A program made the translations under genes and the position numbers. The notes beneath the pieces are model-generated. The model was not told the origin of the DNA. It saw only the letters and a list, made by a program, of their open reading frames with translations, and ran no database searches. From CAUZWH01 sp965247665 (GTDB lineage: Bacteria > Pseudomonadota > Alphaproteobacteria > SHVV01): DNA of 64,000 nt. Positions 39,761 through 47,401 of the stretch are shown in pieces. The stretch covers positions 1-64,000 of the forward strand of contig CBDFHH010000004.1 of the NCBI GenBank assembly GCA_965247665.1, in the 5' to 3' direction. Numbering within the stretch: position 1 is the stretch's first letter; each line of letters opens with the position of its first letter.

Positions 39761-40571
39761 CATCTCCCACTACGAAACCGACGGCTACGCGTTTCCGAAT
39801 CGCGCGATGTCGGAGAAACAAGCCCGCAGGTATCGTGAGCAGCTCGAGGACATGGAGGGAGCGAGCGCCGATGGCATGGCGACAACCCGTGGCTACGGCA
39901 ACATCGCTATCTCATTTATCGATGAGATAACGAGACTCGAGAGCATTCTCGATCCGGTGTCGGAAATCCTTGGGCCAGATCTGCTCGTGTGGGGAGCCAA
40001 TCTGTTCATCAAAGATCCGGGAACCGCGGATTTTGTCAGCTGGCATCAGGACCTGACTTACTGGGGTCTCGACGATATCGCCGAAGTCTCGGCGTGGGTG
40101 GCCCTGACCCCAGCGAATGTGGGCAATGGTTGCATGCGTTTCATACCAGGGTCTCATCAGCTCAATGTTGTCGAGCACCGCGACACATTTGCCGAGCAGA
40201 ATATGTTGAGTCGGGGGCAGGAGATCGCTATCGATATCGACGAGACTCGGGCGGTCGACGTGGTTTTGCATCCAGGCGAGTTTTCGTTGCATCACGGGCG
40301 TATGTTCCACGCGTCCGGAGCCAACACCTCCACAGAACGACGTATTGGTCTCGCCATTCACTATATTTCGCCGCAAATGTCCCAAATTGGCGGGCTCGCC
40401 ACCATGGCCAGACTGGTGCGTGGTGTAGACCGCTACGGTCATTTTGAGCTGGCGCCGGCACCACGCGGGGTGCTGGAACCCAACGATGTGCAGCGCATGC
40501 TGCGCGCCGAGTCCCTTCAAGCCAGATATACTTTTGACGGGGCGAACCAGACCGGCAAACGCCGGGTCTAG
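39741..40571 (+). CDS. PhyH family Fe(II)/2-oxoglutarate dioxygenase
   Basis: 276 residues. ADISHYETDGYAFPNRAMS is the PhyH N-terminus. FVSWHQDLTYWGLD carries H-x-D, VGNGCMRFIPGSHQ the turn, and LHPGEFSLHHGRMFHASGANTSTERRIGLAIHY the distal His and 2-oxoglutarate-binding Arg. All catalytic residues are present. The L-T-Y-W-G-L signature separates it from the other PhyH copies in the window. Directly upstream is the remnant of another PhyH gene. It is probably a hydroxylase of a small carboxylated or acyl substrate; identity unknown. Confidence 0.92.
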   Translation: MALQEADISHYETDGYAFPNRAMSEKQARRYREQLEDMEGASADGMATTRGYGNIAISFIDEITRLESILDPVSEILGPDLLVWGANLFIKDPGTADFVSWHQDLTYWGLDDIAEVSAWVALTPANVGNGCMRFIPGSHQLNVVEHRDTFAEQNMLSRGQEIAIDIDETRAVDVVLHPGEFSLHHGRMFHASGANTSTERRIGLAIHYISPQMSQIGGLATMARLVRGVDRYGHFELAPAPRGVLEPNDVQRMLRAESLQARYTFDGANQTGKRRV

Positions 40572-40638
40572 GGATGGACTTGTCCCACAGGATCCGGCGC
40601 GGTTGGTTCTATGAGTGAACGCATTTTTTCTATAACTT

Positions 40639-40771
40639 GCGCCAACCGGTATCGGATTTGTCGAGAGCTATGTGGATGACGATCATCTTGTTGGGTGTTT
40701 TGGTATTGATTCTCGACCTCATCATGCGTTGGGTCACCAACCGCTCCATCCCCCGGCGTGGCAAAGGCTGA
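40639..40771 (+). pseudogene. Remnant of an ABC transporter permease C-terminus (tentative)
   Basis: The gap between a PhyH gene and the SMP-30 gene encodes, in two frames, the tail of a SsuC/TauC-like permease: LAPTGIGFVESY in one frame, then WMTIILLGVLVLILDLIMRW and TNRSIPRRGKG with a stop at 40769-40771 in another. The hydrophobic segment ending in a basic tail is characteristic of such permeases. Only the last about 45 residues remain, with a frame change at about 40672. Confidence 0.45.
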
Positions 40772-40773
40772 AG

Positions 40774-41640
40774 GTGCAGATCGAACGCATTGGCGACATT
40801 AGTTGCCGCCTCGGCGAGGGCCCGCTCTGGGATGCGCTGGAACAGGCGTTGTACTGGGTAGACGCACCCGCAACCATGTTGCATCGAGTTGACTGGGCAA
40901 CCCGAATTACCCAGAGCTGGCAGCTACCGGGACCTAACATCGGCTCACTGGCGCTGCATCAGGACGGGGGCGCGGTCATCGCGATGGATCGGGGGTTCTA
41001 CAGATTCGATTTTGACACCGGCCAAGCCACCCTTATCGAACAAGTCCTGGACCCAGCTCAGACGGTCCGCTTCAACGATGGCAAAACCGATCGCCAGGGC
41101 CGATTCATCGCCGGCAGCATGGATCTCGACGAAGGACAGAGGCGTCCAATCGGAGTGGTCTACCAGCTGGATGGGAGACTAGAACCGAAACAATTGCTCG
41201 ATGGCTTCGGTTGTTTTAACGGCCCGTGTTTCAGTCCGCCGGGAAATACTTTCTATTGCACTGGTCGCCGCGGAGCCGCCATCGAAGCGTTTGACTATGA
41301 CCTGGATGACGGTGTTCTCTCCCGTCCTCGAGTTCTCATCGACGACGATCTGAATTGTGACGGCGCAACCGTCGATACGGATGGTTGCCTGTGGAGCGCG
41401 CAATGGGACCGCGCCTCGGTGCAACGGATCACTCCGGACGGGGTCCGCGACCGCCACGTGGAAATTCCCGGTCAATGTGTCAGCAGCGTGATGTTCGGGG
41501 GCCCGAACCTCGACATCATGTTTGTCACCACCGTGGCCAGCTACCCCGGGGCGAAATTCGATTCGCCCGATGCCGGCAGCGTTTTTGCCCTCCATGGAAT
41601 CGGGTGTGAAGGTATTGCCGAGTCCAGATTTTTGGGCTGA
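40774..41640 (+). CDS. SMP-30/gluconolactonase/LRE family protein
   Basis: 288 residues from the GTG at 40774, after AAAGGCTGAAG; the longer frame to 40672 lacks similarity and overlaps the permease remnant. The beta-propeller carries the regucalcin motifs RLGEGPLWDALEQALYWVD (metal-site Glu), RFNDGKTDRQGRFIAGSMD (N-D-G), GCFNGPCFSP and the DGATVDTDGCLWSA (Asp) segment. These enzymes hydrolyse aldonolactones or related lactones with a divalent metal. It may serve sugar-acid or lactone catabolism; no kinase or dehydrogenase partner is adjacent. Confidence 0.9.
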   Translation: MQIERIGDISCRLGEGPLWDALEQALYWVDAPATMLHRVDWATRITQSWQLPGPNIGSLALHQDGGAVIAMDRGFYRFDFDTGQATLIEQVLDPAQTVRFNDGKTDRQGRFIAGSMDLDEGQRRPIGVVYQLDGRLEPKQLLDGFGCFNGPCFSPPGNTFYCTGRRGAAIEAFDYDLDDGVLSRPRVLIDDDLNCDGATVDTDGCLWSAQWDRASVQRITPDGVRDRHVEIPGQCVSSVMFGGPNLDIMFVTTVASYPGAKFDSPDAGSVFALHGIGCEGIAESRFLG

Positions 41641-41709
41641 GATTTGTCCCCTCGGTCTGGAAATATCTGGTAGGGCCGAGGTACACCTCCAGGGTCGAGA
41701 CCCGAGCTC

Positions 41710-42048
41710 TTATTCATCGAAGCAAACGATGACCGCCGCGTTGGCGATTACGATAGCGTCATCGCCCGTCTCATTGGGCACCTCGAGACCTCCGGCGACA
41801 ACTTCCACTTCAACCTTGCCGTATGGCAGCTCCGCCGCGACCGCCGCGGTATCGACCCCGGCTGGCTTGGTGATCCCAATGATGAGTCTTATCCGCATAT
41901 CAGCCGGCGATTTATCCAAGGCTCGAAAGAAGTTCAAACTGGAATGACGAATCGCATCGGACACCGCACGTTTAGCGGCGTGGGTGTAGTCGAGCCCATG
42001 GACGTCAACCCCCATCCCCATTTCTGTAACATATCGGTTTAGTGCCAT
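41710..42048 (-). CDS. Lin0512 family protein
   Basis: 112 residues from the ATG at 42048, preceded by AGGAA. The signature YVTEMGMGVDVHGLDYTHAAKRAVSDAIRHSSL is that of the Lin0512 family (PF09585), small conserved proteins of unknown function with a second conserved segment IIGITKPAGVDTAAVAAELPYG. Length is normal. It is 85 nt downstream of the TSUP transporter gene on the same strand. Function is unknown in the family. Confidence 0.85.
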   Translation of the reverse strand: MALNRYVTEMGMGVDVHGLDYTHAAKRAVSDAIRHSSLNFFRALDKSPADMRIRLIIGITKPAGVDTAAVAAELPYGKVEVEVVAGGLEVPNETGDDAIVIANAAVIVCFDE

Positions 42049-42133
42049 TTCCTGGTCTCCCATTGGATTGCGATCCCGAGCTTGTCCACCGTTTGGGTTA
42101 CGCTTGGCGGTGAACCCACTTTACAGACCCCGT

Positions 42134-42922
42134 TCAACGAATCACGATTATCACCGCGGCCACTATCAGAAACACTGAAAGTAATCGACGCAGCCAGACC
42201 TCCGACACCCGCGCCCCCAGTCGAACACCGATCCGAGCGCAAATCGCACCGGCCGCACTCATCACGGCAAACGCCGGCAGGTATACAAATCCCAGAGACC
42301 ATTCCGGGCGAGCTTCAACCCCGAGTCCGGCAGAGATATGCCCCAATGTGGCGAACAGTGAGTAAAGGGCAGCCGCCACCGTCGAGGTGGCAATCACCGT
42401 GCGCAAAGACAAATTAAAGCGGCTCAGATAAGGGATGGCAAAAATACCCGAAGCAATACCTCCGACACTGCTCACCAATCCAATCACAAAGTGCACCAGC
42501 AGAATCTGTCCCCGGAAATCTGCCCATTTGCGCTGCGTGACGGTGTGGTCGGTTGCGCGCAGGGTTCTAAAACTGACGAACAACAGCAGGGCCACGATGT
42601 AATAACTCAACACCTCAACCGGCAGATAACGACTCACCCACGGCCCTAACCCCGCCCCCAGCAGATAAGGCAAAATCATCAACCGCAGTAAGGGCCGACA
42701 GATGGTCTGATTGTGGGACTGGGCCAGACCAGCGGAGATGGCGCCGATAATCATCGATGCCATAGTTGTCCCCACCGCCAGTCGCACCGCAATTTCCGGC
42801 TCGAACATCCCCGGAAAGACGAGCAACAGCACCGGCAAAATGACCAGGCTGCTCCCAAACCCAATCATGCCAACCAGCAGCGCGCCTATGGCGCCGGCCA
42901 AAGCAAAGAAAAACCAGCTCAC
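42134..42922 (-). CDS. TSUP family (TauE/SafE-like) membrane transporter
   Basis: 262 residues from a GTG at 42922, preceded by AGGAGGGT. It has about eight hydrophobic segments in two repeated halves; GFGSSLVILPVLLLVFPG in the first half and GGIASGIFAIPYLSRFNLSLRTVIATSTVAA in the second are the paired TSUP signature loops. The family exports or imports sulfite, sulfoacetate, taurine-derived sulfonates or other organic anions across the inner membrane. A sulfonate link would fit the permease remnant at 40639, but that is speculative. Confidence 0.9.
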   Translation of the reverse strand: MSWFFFALAGAIGALLVGMIGFGSSLVILPVLLLVFPGMFEPEIAVRLAVGTTMASMIIGAISAGLAQSHNQTICRPLLRLMILPYLLGAGLGPWVSRYLPVEVLSYYIVALLLFVSFRTLRATDHTVTQRKWADFRGQILLVHFVIGLVSSVGGIASGIFAIPYLSRFNLSLRTVIATSTVAAALYSLFATLGHISAGLGVEARPEWSLGFVYLPAFAVMSAAGAICARIGVRLGARVSEVWLRRLLSVFLIVAAVIIVIR

Positions 42923-43164
42923 GGACCCACACCCTCCTCTTCCGCGAGAACTTGTCTCATGTCTCGAATTGCCGCGCTAACATAGGCACCGGTCGGCGGG
43001 AGTACAAACTTAATGGACTGGCGGGAATTCGAACATGGCTCGCGACGGTTGCGCATACCCATGACACACTGACTGTCGAATGGACCGCGGTTACGCAGGG
43101 GCGTTAGATAAGCAAGCAACCCCGATCGTCTCTGTCCAGTGAACAATCACCTTGGAGTTTGTCA

Positions 43165-43986
43165 ATGGGAACCTTAGATGGAAAAGTGGCGCTGGTTACC
43201 GGCTCGGGTCGTGGGATCGGTCAAGCCATTGCGCTCAAGCTCGCGGCCGAAGGCGCAAACCTGGTGGTCAATGATCTCGATGAGACACCGGTTCAAGAGA
43301 CCATCGCAAAAATAAACGCCATGGGCTCTCAGGCCGTCGCCTGTGTCGGCAGCGTCACCGATGAAAAATTTCCAAAGCGGTTCATCGACCTAAGCCTGGA
43401 AAGCTTTGGGACCCCCGACATCATCATCAACAACGCCGGTTACACCTGGGACAACGTTATTCAGAAAATGAGTGACGAGCAATTTCAGGCGATTATCGAC
43501 GTACATCTGACCGCGCCGTTTCGCATTCTTCGTGCGGCTATCGATCCCATCAGGGCCGCGGCAAAACAGGAAATTGAGGACGGCCAACCGGTATACCGAA
43601 AAATCGTCAATATCTCCTCAACCTCCGGGGTTTACGGCAATGCCGGACAAGCCAACTATTCCAGCGGCAAGCTCGGGGTTGTCGGGCTGACAAAAACACT
43701 CGCAAAAGAGTGGGGACGTTACAACGTCAACGTCAACGCGGTGGCGTTTGGTTTGGTCCATACCCGGCTCACCCAGGCCACCGACGAAGGTAAAAGCGTC
43801 AACATCGAAGGCAGGGAAATTGCCGTCGGGGTCAGGAGACAAAACCTGGAAGCAGCCGAAGCTCGTATTCCACTCGCACGAGGAGCGACGGCGCACGAAG
43901 CGGCCGGTGCGGTCTATATGTTCTGTATTCCCGAGTCGAACTATGTCAGCGGTCAACTGCTGGTTTGTGATGGCGGCGGACGATAA
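43165..43986 (+). CDS. SDR family oxidoreductase (3-oxoacyl-ACP reductase-like)
   Basis: 273 residues from the ATG at 43165, with TTGGAG upstream; an upstream TTG adds two residues. Features are GKVALVTGSGRGIGQAI (T-G-x3-G-x-G), IINNAGYTWDN, the catalytic ISSTSGVYGNAGQANYSSGKLG (Ser, Tyr-x3-Lys) and VSGQLLVCDGG at the C-terminus. Classical SDR with NAD(P)H. An insertion of about 15 residues between the NNAG and Ser motifs (IRAAAKQEIEDGQPVY) is typical of the FabG4/2-hydroxycyclohexane-type branch. The role may be beta-oxidation or acyl reduction. Confidence 0.92.
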   Translation: MGTLDGKVALVTGSGRGIGQAIALKLAAEGANLVVNDLDETPVQETIAKINAMGSQAVACVGSVTDEKFPKRFIDLSLESFGTPDIIINNAGYTWDNVIQKMSDEQFQAIIDVHLTAPFRILRAAIDPIRAAAKQEIEDGQPVYRKIVNISSTSGVYGNAGQANYSSGKLGVVGLTKTLAKEWGRYNVNVNAVAFGLVHTRLTQATDEGKSVNIEGREIAVGVRRQNLEAAEARIPLARGATAHEAAGAVYMFCIPESNYVSGQLLVCDGGGR

Positions 43987-44088
43987 GCGAAGTCCTCCGG
44001 TGAAAACCTGAAGAGGCGGAGATTTCCCTCTCGACCCGATGGATTGTAGGCTTGCGCACCAAAATCGCGTTAACTCATGGAGACATTG

Positions 44089-44370
44089 ATGGCTAAAGCA
44101 ACCGCTCGCCACATCCTGGTAGAAACTGAAGAAGCTTGTCTGGACCTCAAGACAAAAATTGATTCAGGGGATGATTTTGCCGCTTTGGCGGCGGCAAATT
44201 CGAAGTGTCCGTCCGGGAGAAAAGGCGGTGATCTCGGGGAGTTTGGACCGGGACAGATGGTCAAAGAGTTCGACGAGGTTGTCTTCAGCGCCGAGGTCGG
44301 GACCGTACAGGGGCCGGTAAAAACTCAGTTTGGTTATCACCTTCTGGAAGTGACCAGTCGTACCGACTGA
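44089..44370 (+). CDS. ppiC: Parvulin-type peptidyl-prolyl cis-trans isomerase PpiC
   Basis: 93 residues from the ATG at 44089, exactly the size of E. coli PpiC. The single rotamase domain shows ARHILVETEEACLDLKTKI, FAALAAANSKCPSGRKGGDLGEFGPGQMVKEFDEVVFSAEVG and TQFGYHLLEVTSR, with the active-site Cys/His arrangement (H at 'RHILV', C in 'SKCPSG', H in 'GYHLLE'). No signal peptide, so it is cytoplasmic. It catalyses prolyl isomerisation in protein folding. It is a stand-alone housekeeping-type gene in an accessory region. Confidence 0.95.
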   Translation: MAKATARHILVETEEACLDLKTKIDSGDDFAALAAANSKCPSGRKGGDLGEFGPGQMVKEFDEVVFSAEVGTVQGPVKTQFGYHLLEVTSRTD

Positions 44371-44384
44371 CGGCTGAAGACTTT

Positions 44385-44647
44385 TTGACGTGGCGCAGGC
44401 AAGACTTGCTCGTCACCTCTCGAAAAATCTCTCGCAATCCGTCGCTGGTTGATTTCTACACAAGTCTTGGTATGAGGGTTTTGCACCGGCGCCGGTCAGA
44501 GCTATGCGGCGCCCGGGGTGTAAGCCTGGGGCCGGGCACACCGCCTACTTTCTCGCCAACCCCGACAAGGGCGAGTCTGTGAGGCGCTGGTGGATTAGAG
44601 ATCCACCCGGTTATCTGATTTGCCTGTCACCGCTTCCAAAGGAGTGA
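44385..44647 (+). pseudogene. Degraded VOC (glyoxalase-like) fragment (tentative)
   Basis: Between ppiC and the hydrolase gene. One frame reads NPSLVDFYTSLGMRVLHRR, a VOC beta-alpha-beta element ('DFYxxLGMxV'). Another frame near the end reads FLANPDKGESVRRWWIRDPPGYLICL with a stop at 44645, a typical VOC C-terminal strand (D-P-x-G-Y-x-I). A frame change lies between them in a GC-rich stretch. At about 85 codons it would be a single short VOC module. The gene is broken or truncated. Confidence 0.4.
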
Positions 44648-44650
44648 ACG

Positions 44651-45508
44651 ATGCCATACGTTGAACACCCCCTGGGACGCACCTGGTATACCAAACGCGG
44701 GTTTCGCGGGAAGCAGATACCACTGATTGCCCTACACGGTGGACCGGGCAGCACTCACCGCGGAATGTTGGCTTACCTCAATCTGTCCCATTCCCGCGAG
44801 GTGTTTATCTATGACCAACTCGGCTGCGGGCGAAGTGGTGTCACGGAGAAAAAGAAGTGGACCGTCGCTGCTTTTGTGCGTGAGCTGGACCATTTGCTCA
44901 AAGCTTGGAACGTCAACCAGTACCATTTGCTCGGCACCAGCTGGGGCGGGACCCTGGCGCTCGAGCACTACTTCTCAAAACCGCGTGCGGGTCTCGTTTC
45001 CCTCGTCTTGCAATCGCCCCTGGTGAGTGCCGGCGATTGGCAACGCGATGCGAATCGTCTGGTACGGGGGTTGCCGGAGAAAACCCGCAAAGTGATTCGT
45101 TACTGCCACGAAATCGACGCGACGGATTCGCAAGTCTACAAAGACGCAGTAATGACGTTCAATTTGCGTCACGTTCTGCGAAACAAGACCGAGCTTAAAA
45201 AGAAACAACCAAAAAACGTCAACGGCGAGAAAATTTATCAGTACATGTGGGGCCCTTCAGAATTCCAGGCAACCGGCACCCTAAAGCACTTCGACCGTGT
45301 AAAAGAACTGGGCAAAATTCAGATTCCCACCCTTTTTATCTGTGGTGAATACGACGAATCCACCCCACAAACGTTGCGCAGATACAAAGCCAAGATCAAA
45401 CACGCACGACTGGAAATTATCCCTAATGCCTCGCACATGATTTCCAAAGAAAAACCCGCGGCGGTGAATCGAGTCGTCGGGCGATTCCTCGCTCAGAACG
45501 ATCCTTGA
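44651..45508 (+). CDS. Alpha/beta hydrolase, proline iminopeptidase-like
   Basis: 285 residues from the ATG at 44651. The oxyanion motif ALHGGPGSTHRG is the H-G-G-P-G of proline iminopeptidases, the nucleophile elbow is LLGTSWGGTLALEH (Ser), the acid region LFICGEYDEST (Asp), and the catalytic His lies in IPNASHMIS. The lysine-rich lid (NKTELKKKQPKN) is typical of this group. It would release N-terminal proline or a related amino-acid amide. The basic sequence and HGGPG signature separate it from the neighbouring hydrolase at 45541. Confidence 0.9.
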   Translation: MPYVEHPLGRTWYTKRGFRGKQIPLIALHGGPGSTHRGMLAYLNLSHSREVFIYDQLGCGRSGVTEKKKWTVAAFVRELDHLLKAWNVNQYHLLGTSWGGTLALEHYFSKPRAGLVSLVLQSPLVSAGDWQRDANRLVRGLPEKTRKVIRYCHEIDATDSQVYKDAVMTFNLRHVLRNKTELKKKQPKNVNGEKIYQYMWGPSEFQATGTLKHFDRVKELGKIQIPTLFICGEYDESTPQTLRRYKAKIKHARLEIIPNASHMISKEKPAAVNRVVGRFLAQNDP

Positions 45509-45540
45509 TGCACAAAACGGGGGACGGTGTCCCCGGTGCA

Positions 45541-46354
45541 TCAAGGGTAGAGCGCGATGATTTCCCGGATCTTGGCGCTGACCTCGGCGGGTCGATGCCC
45601 CAGCAACGAGACGTGTCCCAGCCCGTCCAATAGGTGGAAATGTCCATCTCCGGCCGCCGCCGCTACCGCACGACCGCTTGGGGGTGGGGTTTGCAGGTCC
45701 TGGCTGAAAGAAATGACGTGGATGGGCACTTTGCAATCACCCAGACGCTCAAACCCGTCAAAAGTAAAACAAGCCTCCCATTGCGCGATGAGCATCTCAC
45801 TGTCCCGGTACTCGTAAGCGCTCGCCACAACTGGTCTGCACTTCTCCCACAGCTCATCGTCACCCAATACCTCCGAGGGGTACATGAAAGCAGCGTAATG
45901 ATGCACCGCCATCGGGCCGGAAATCTTGCCCCCGGCTCGGCGGAAAGCGATTTCCGCTCGCATCCAATCGCCTGGCGCTTTGCTGCGGCCACCCCCCCCG
46001 GGTGCCCATAGGGATGGCAACCCGTATCAGCTCGGGATAGTCCAAAACAACCTGTTGCACTATCAACGAACCCATCGACAACCCGGTCAGCACAACCGGT
46101 GGGTTACAGACTTCGCGGATGAGGGCGGCACAATCGCGTGCGAGGTCGGTGGTGGTCCACGGCGGCCCTGCATGACTCACGGTCTCACCAACCCCGCGCG
46201 GATCATAGGCAGTGTTGCGAAAATCCGGGGATGCTTCGTATTGCTCGGCAAAATGGATTCCACGTTGGTCGCCACCGGGAATCCAGACAATGTCCGGGCC
46301 GTCACCCTGTTGCACGTAGGAGAGTTCGACATCGTCTAGACTAAGGGTAGGCAT
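45541..46354 (-). pseudogene. Alpha/beta hydrolase frameshifted at a C8 run
   Basis: Starts MPTLSLDDVELSYVQQGDGPDIVWIPGG (46354). The nucleophile elbow is VLTGLSMGSLIVQQ (Ser). After IPMGTRGG the frame changes at a run of eight C (45989-45996 on the plus strand), and the other frame continues RSKAPGDWMRAEIAF to the catalytic His in LDGLGHVSLLGHRPAEV. Each part is incomplete; joined they give about 270 residues, a normal hydrolase. Homopolymer slippage, biological or in sequencing, is the likely cause. Convergent with the hydrolase at 44651. Confidence 0.88.
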
Positions 46355-46528
46355 GACTTTTCTCCGTAACTTTCAAGGCAGTCTTAAAGTACCGCCAACA
46401 GTACTCCCATTTGTCCAACCGCAGGAGGGGGGTTTCGACCGTAATCAACTAACACGACATTCGAGCCGGCCAGGTCACACCAATACCGTTCGGCGGCAAG
46501 CAGTAACAAGTTTCAGCGGAGAAGGATT

Positions 46529-47263
46529 GTGCCCTTTGTCGGCATTAGCTTACTGATCCAAATTGGGCTGGTTGTGCATGTGATTCAAACCGGCCGCGAT
46601 CGGCAGTGGATTTTTATTCTACTGATCCCGGTGGTGGGTCCGGCCGCCTACATCATCACTCAACTTCTGCCGGATGTCTTTTCCAGCTCCTCTGCGAGGC
46701 AGACCCAGCGACGTCTGGTCCAGGCCATAGACCCACAACGTGAGCTTCGCCAGCGCAAAGAAGATCTGGAGCGAGCCGATACCATCGACAACAGAAGGCG
46801 ATTGGCCGAGGAGTGCGTGGAAGCTGGGTTTCATGACGAAGCAATCTCGCTTTACGGTTCTTGTCTGGTCGGCTTTTACGAAGATGATGCGGCCATCCTC
46901 CGGGGCCTTGCCGAAGCGCTTTTTTCCACCGGCGACTACGAGGAGTGTAAGAACACATTGGATCGGATGCTCCAGGCAAATCCCGAGGTCGCCTCGCAGA
47001 CCGGACATCTGCTCTACGCCCGCTGTCTCGAAGAGCTAGAGCAATATGACGATGCCCAAAGCCAATACGCCGAGCTGGTAGCCTATGCCTCCGGTGAGGA
47101 GGCTCGGGTCCGATACGCTTTGTTTCTGCAAGGGCGAGGACGGACCGAGGAGGCGGACGTCTTATTCGAAGAGTCGATCAAGCGGGGGCGTCTGGGTGGA
47201 CGCGCCTATCGTCGTATTCAAAAAACCTGGCTCGACATTGCCGGGCAAAATCTTACCCGCTAA
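46529..47263 (+). CDS. Membrane-anchored TPR protein with PLD-nuclease-N-like segment
   Basis: 244 residues from the GTG at 46529, after CGGAGAAGGATT. Two hydrophobic helices (about residues 4-20 and 27-47) contain WIFILLIPVVGPAAYIITQLLPD, which resembles the PLDc_N membrane motif. The remainder is helical with TPR-like units (AEECVEAGFHDEAISLYGSCL, LAEALFSTGDYEECKNTLDRML, LEELEQYDDAQSQYAELVAYA). It is predicted to lie in the inner membrane with a cytoplasmic TPR scaffold. Function unknown; a role as assembly platform is inferred from TPRs. No catalytic motif. Confidence 0.8.
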   Translation: MPFVGISLLIQIGLVVHVIQTGRDRQWIFILLIPVVGPAAYIITQLLPDVFSSSSARQTQRRLVQAIDPQRELRQRKEDLERADTIDNRRRLAEECVEAGFHDEAISLYGSCLVGFYEDDAAILRGLAEALFSTGDYEECKNTLDRMLQANPEVASQTGHLLYARCLEELEQYDDAQSQYAELVAYASGEEARVRYALFLQGRGRTEEADVLFEESIKRGRLGGRAYRRIQKTWLDIAGQNLTR

Positions 47264-47401
47264 GGATGTCGTTCGGTCACACTGACCAAGATCTAATCGA
47301 CGTTTTTTCGACTACCCCCAGCGCAACGGTATTGGTCGAGCAGAACCCATCGAGGAACCGCGTATTTCCACACCAGCGGCGACGCGCACCCCTGTCTGCG
47401 G

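Noticed and set aside
40672..40773. N-terminal extension of the SMP-30 gene
   Set aside because: Residues before the GTG at 40774 show no similarity to the family and overlap a permease-like remnant in another frame; AAAGGCTGAAG precedes the GTG.
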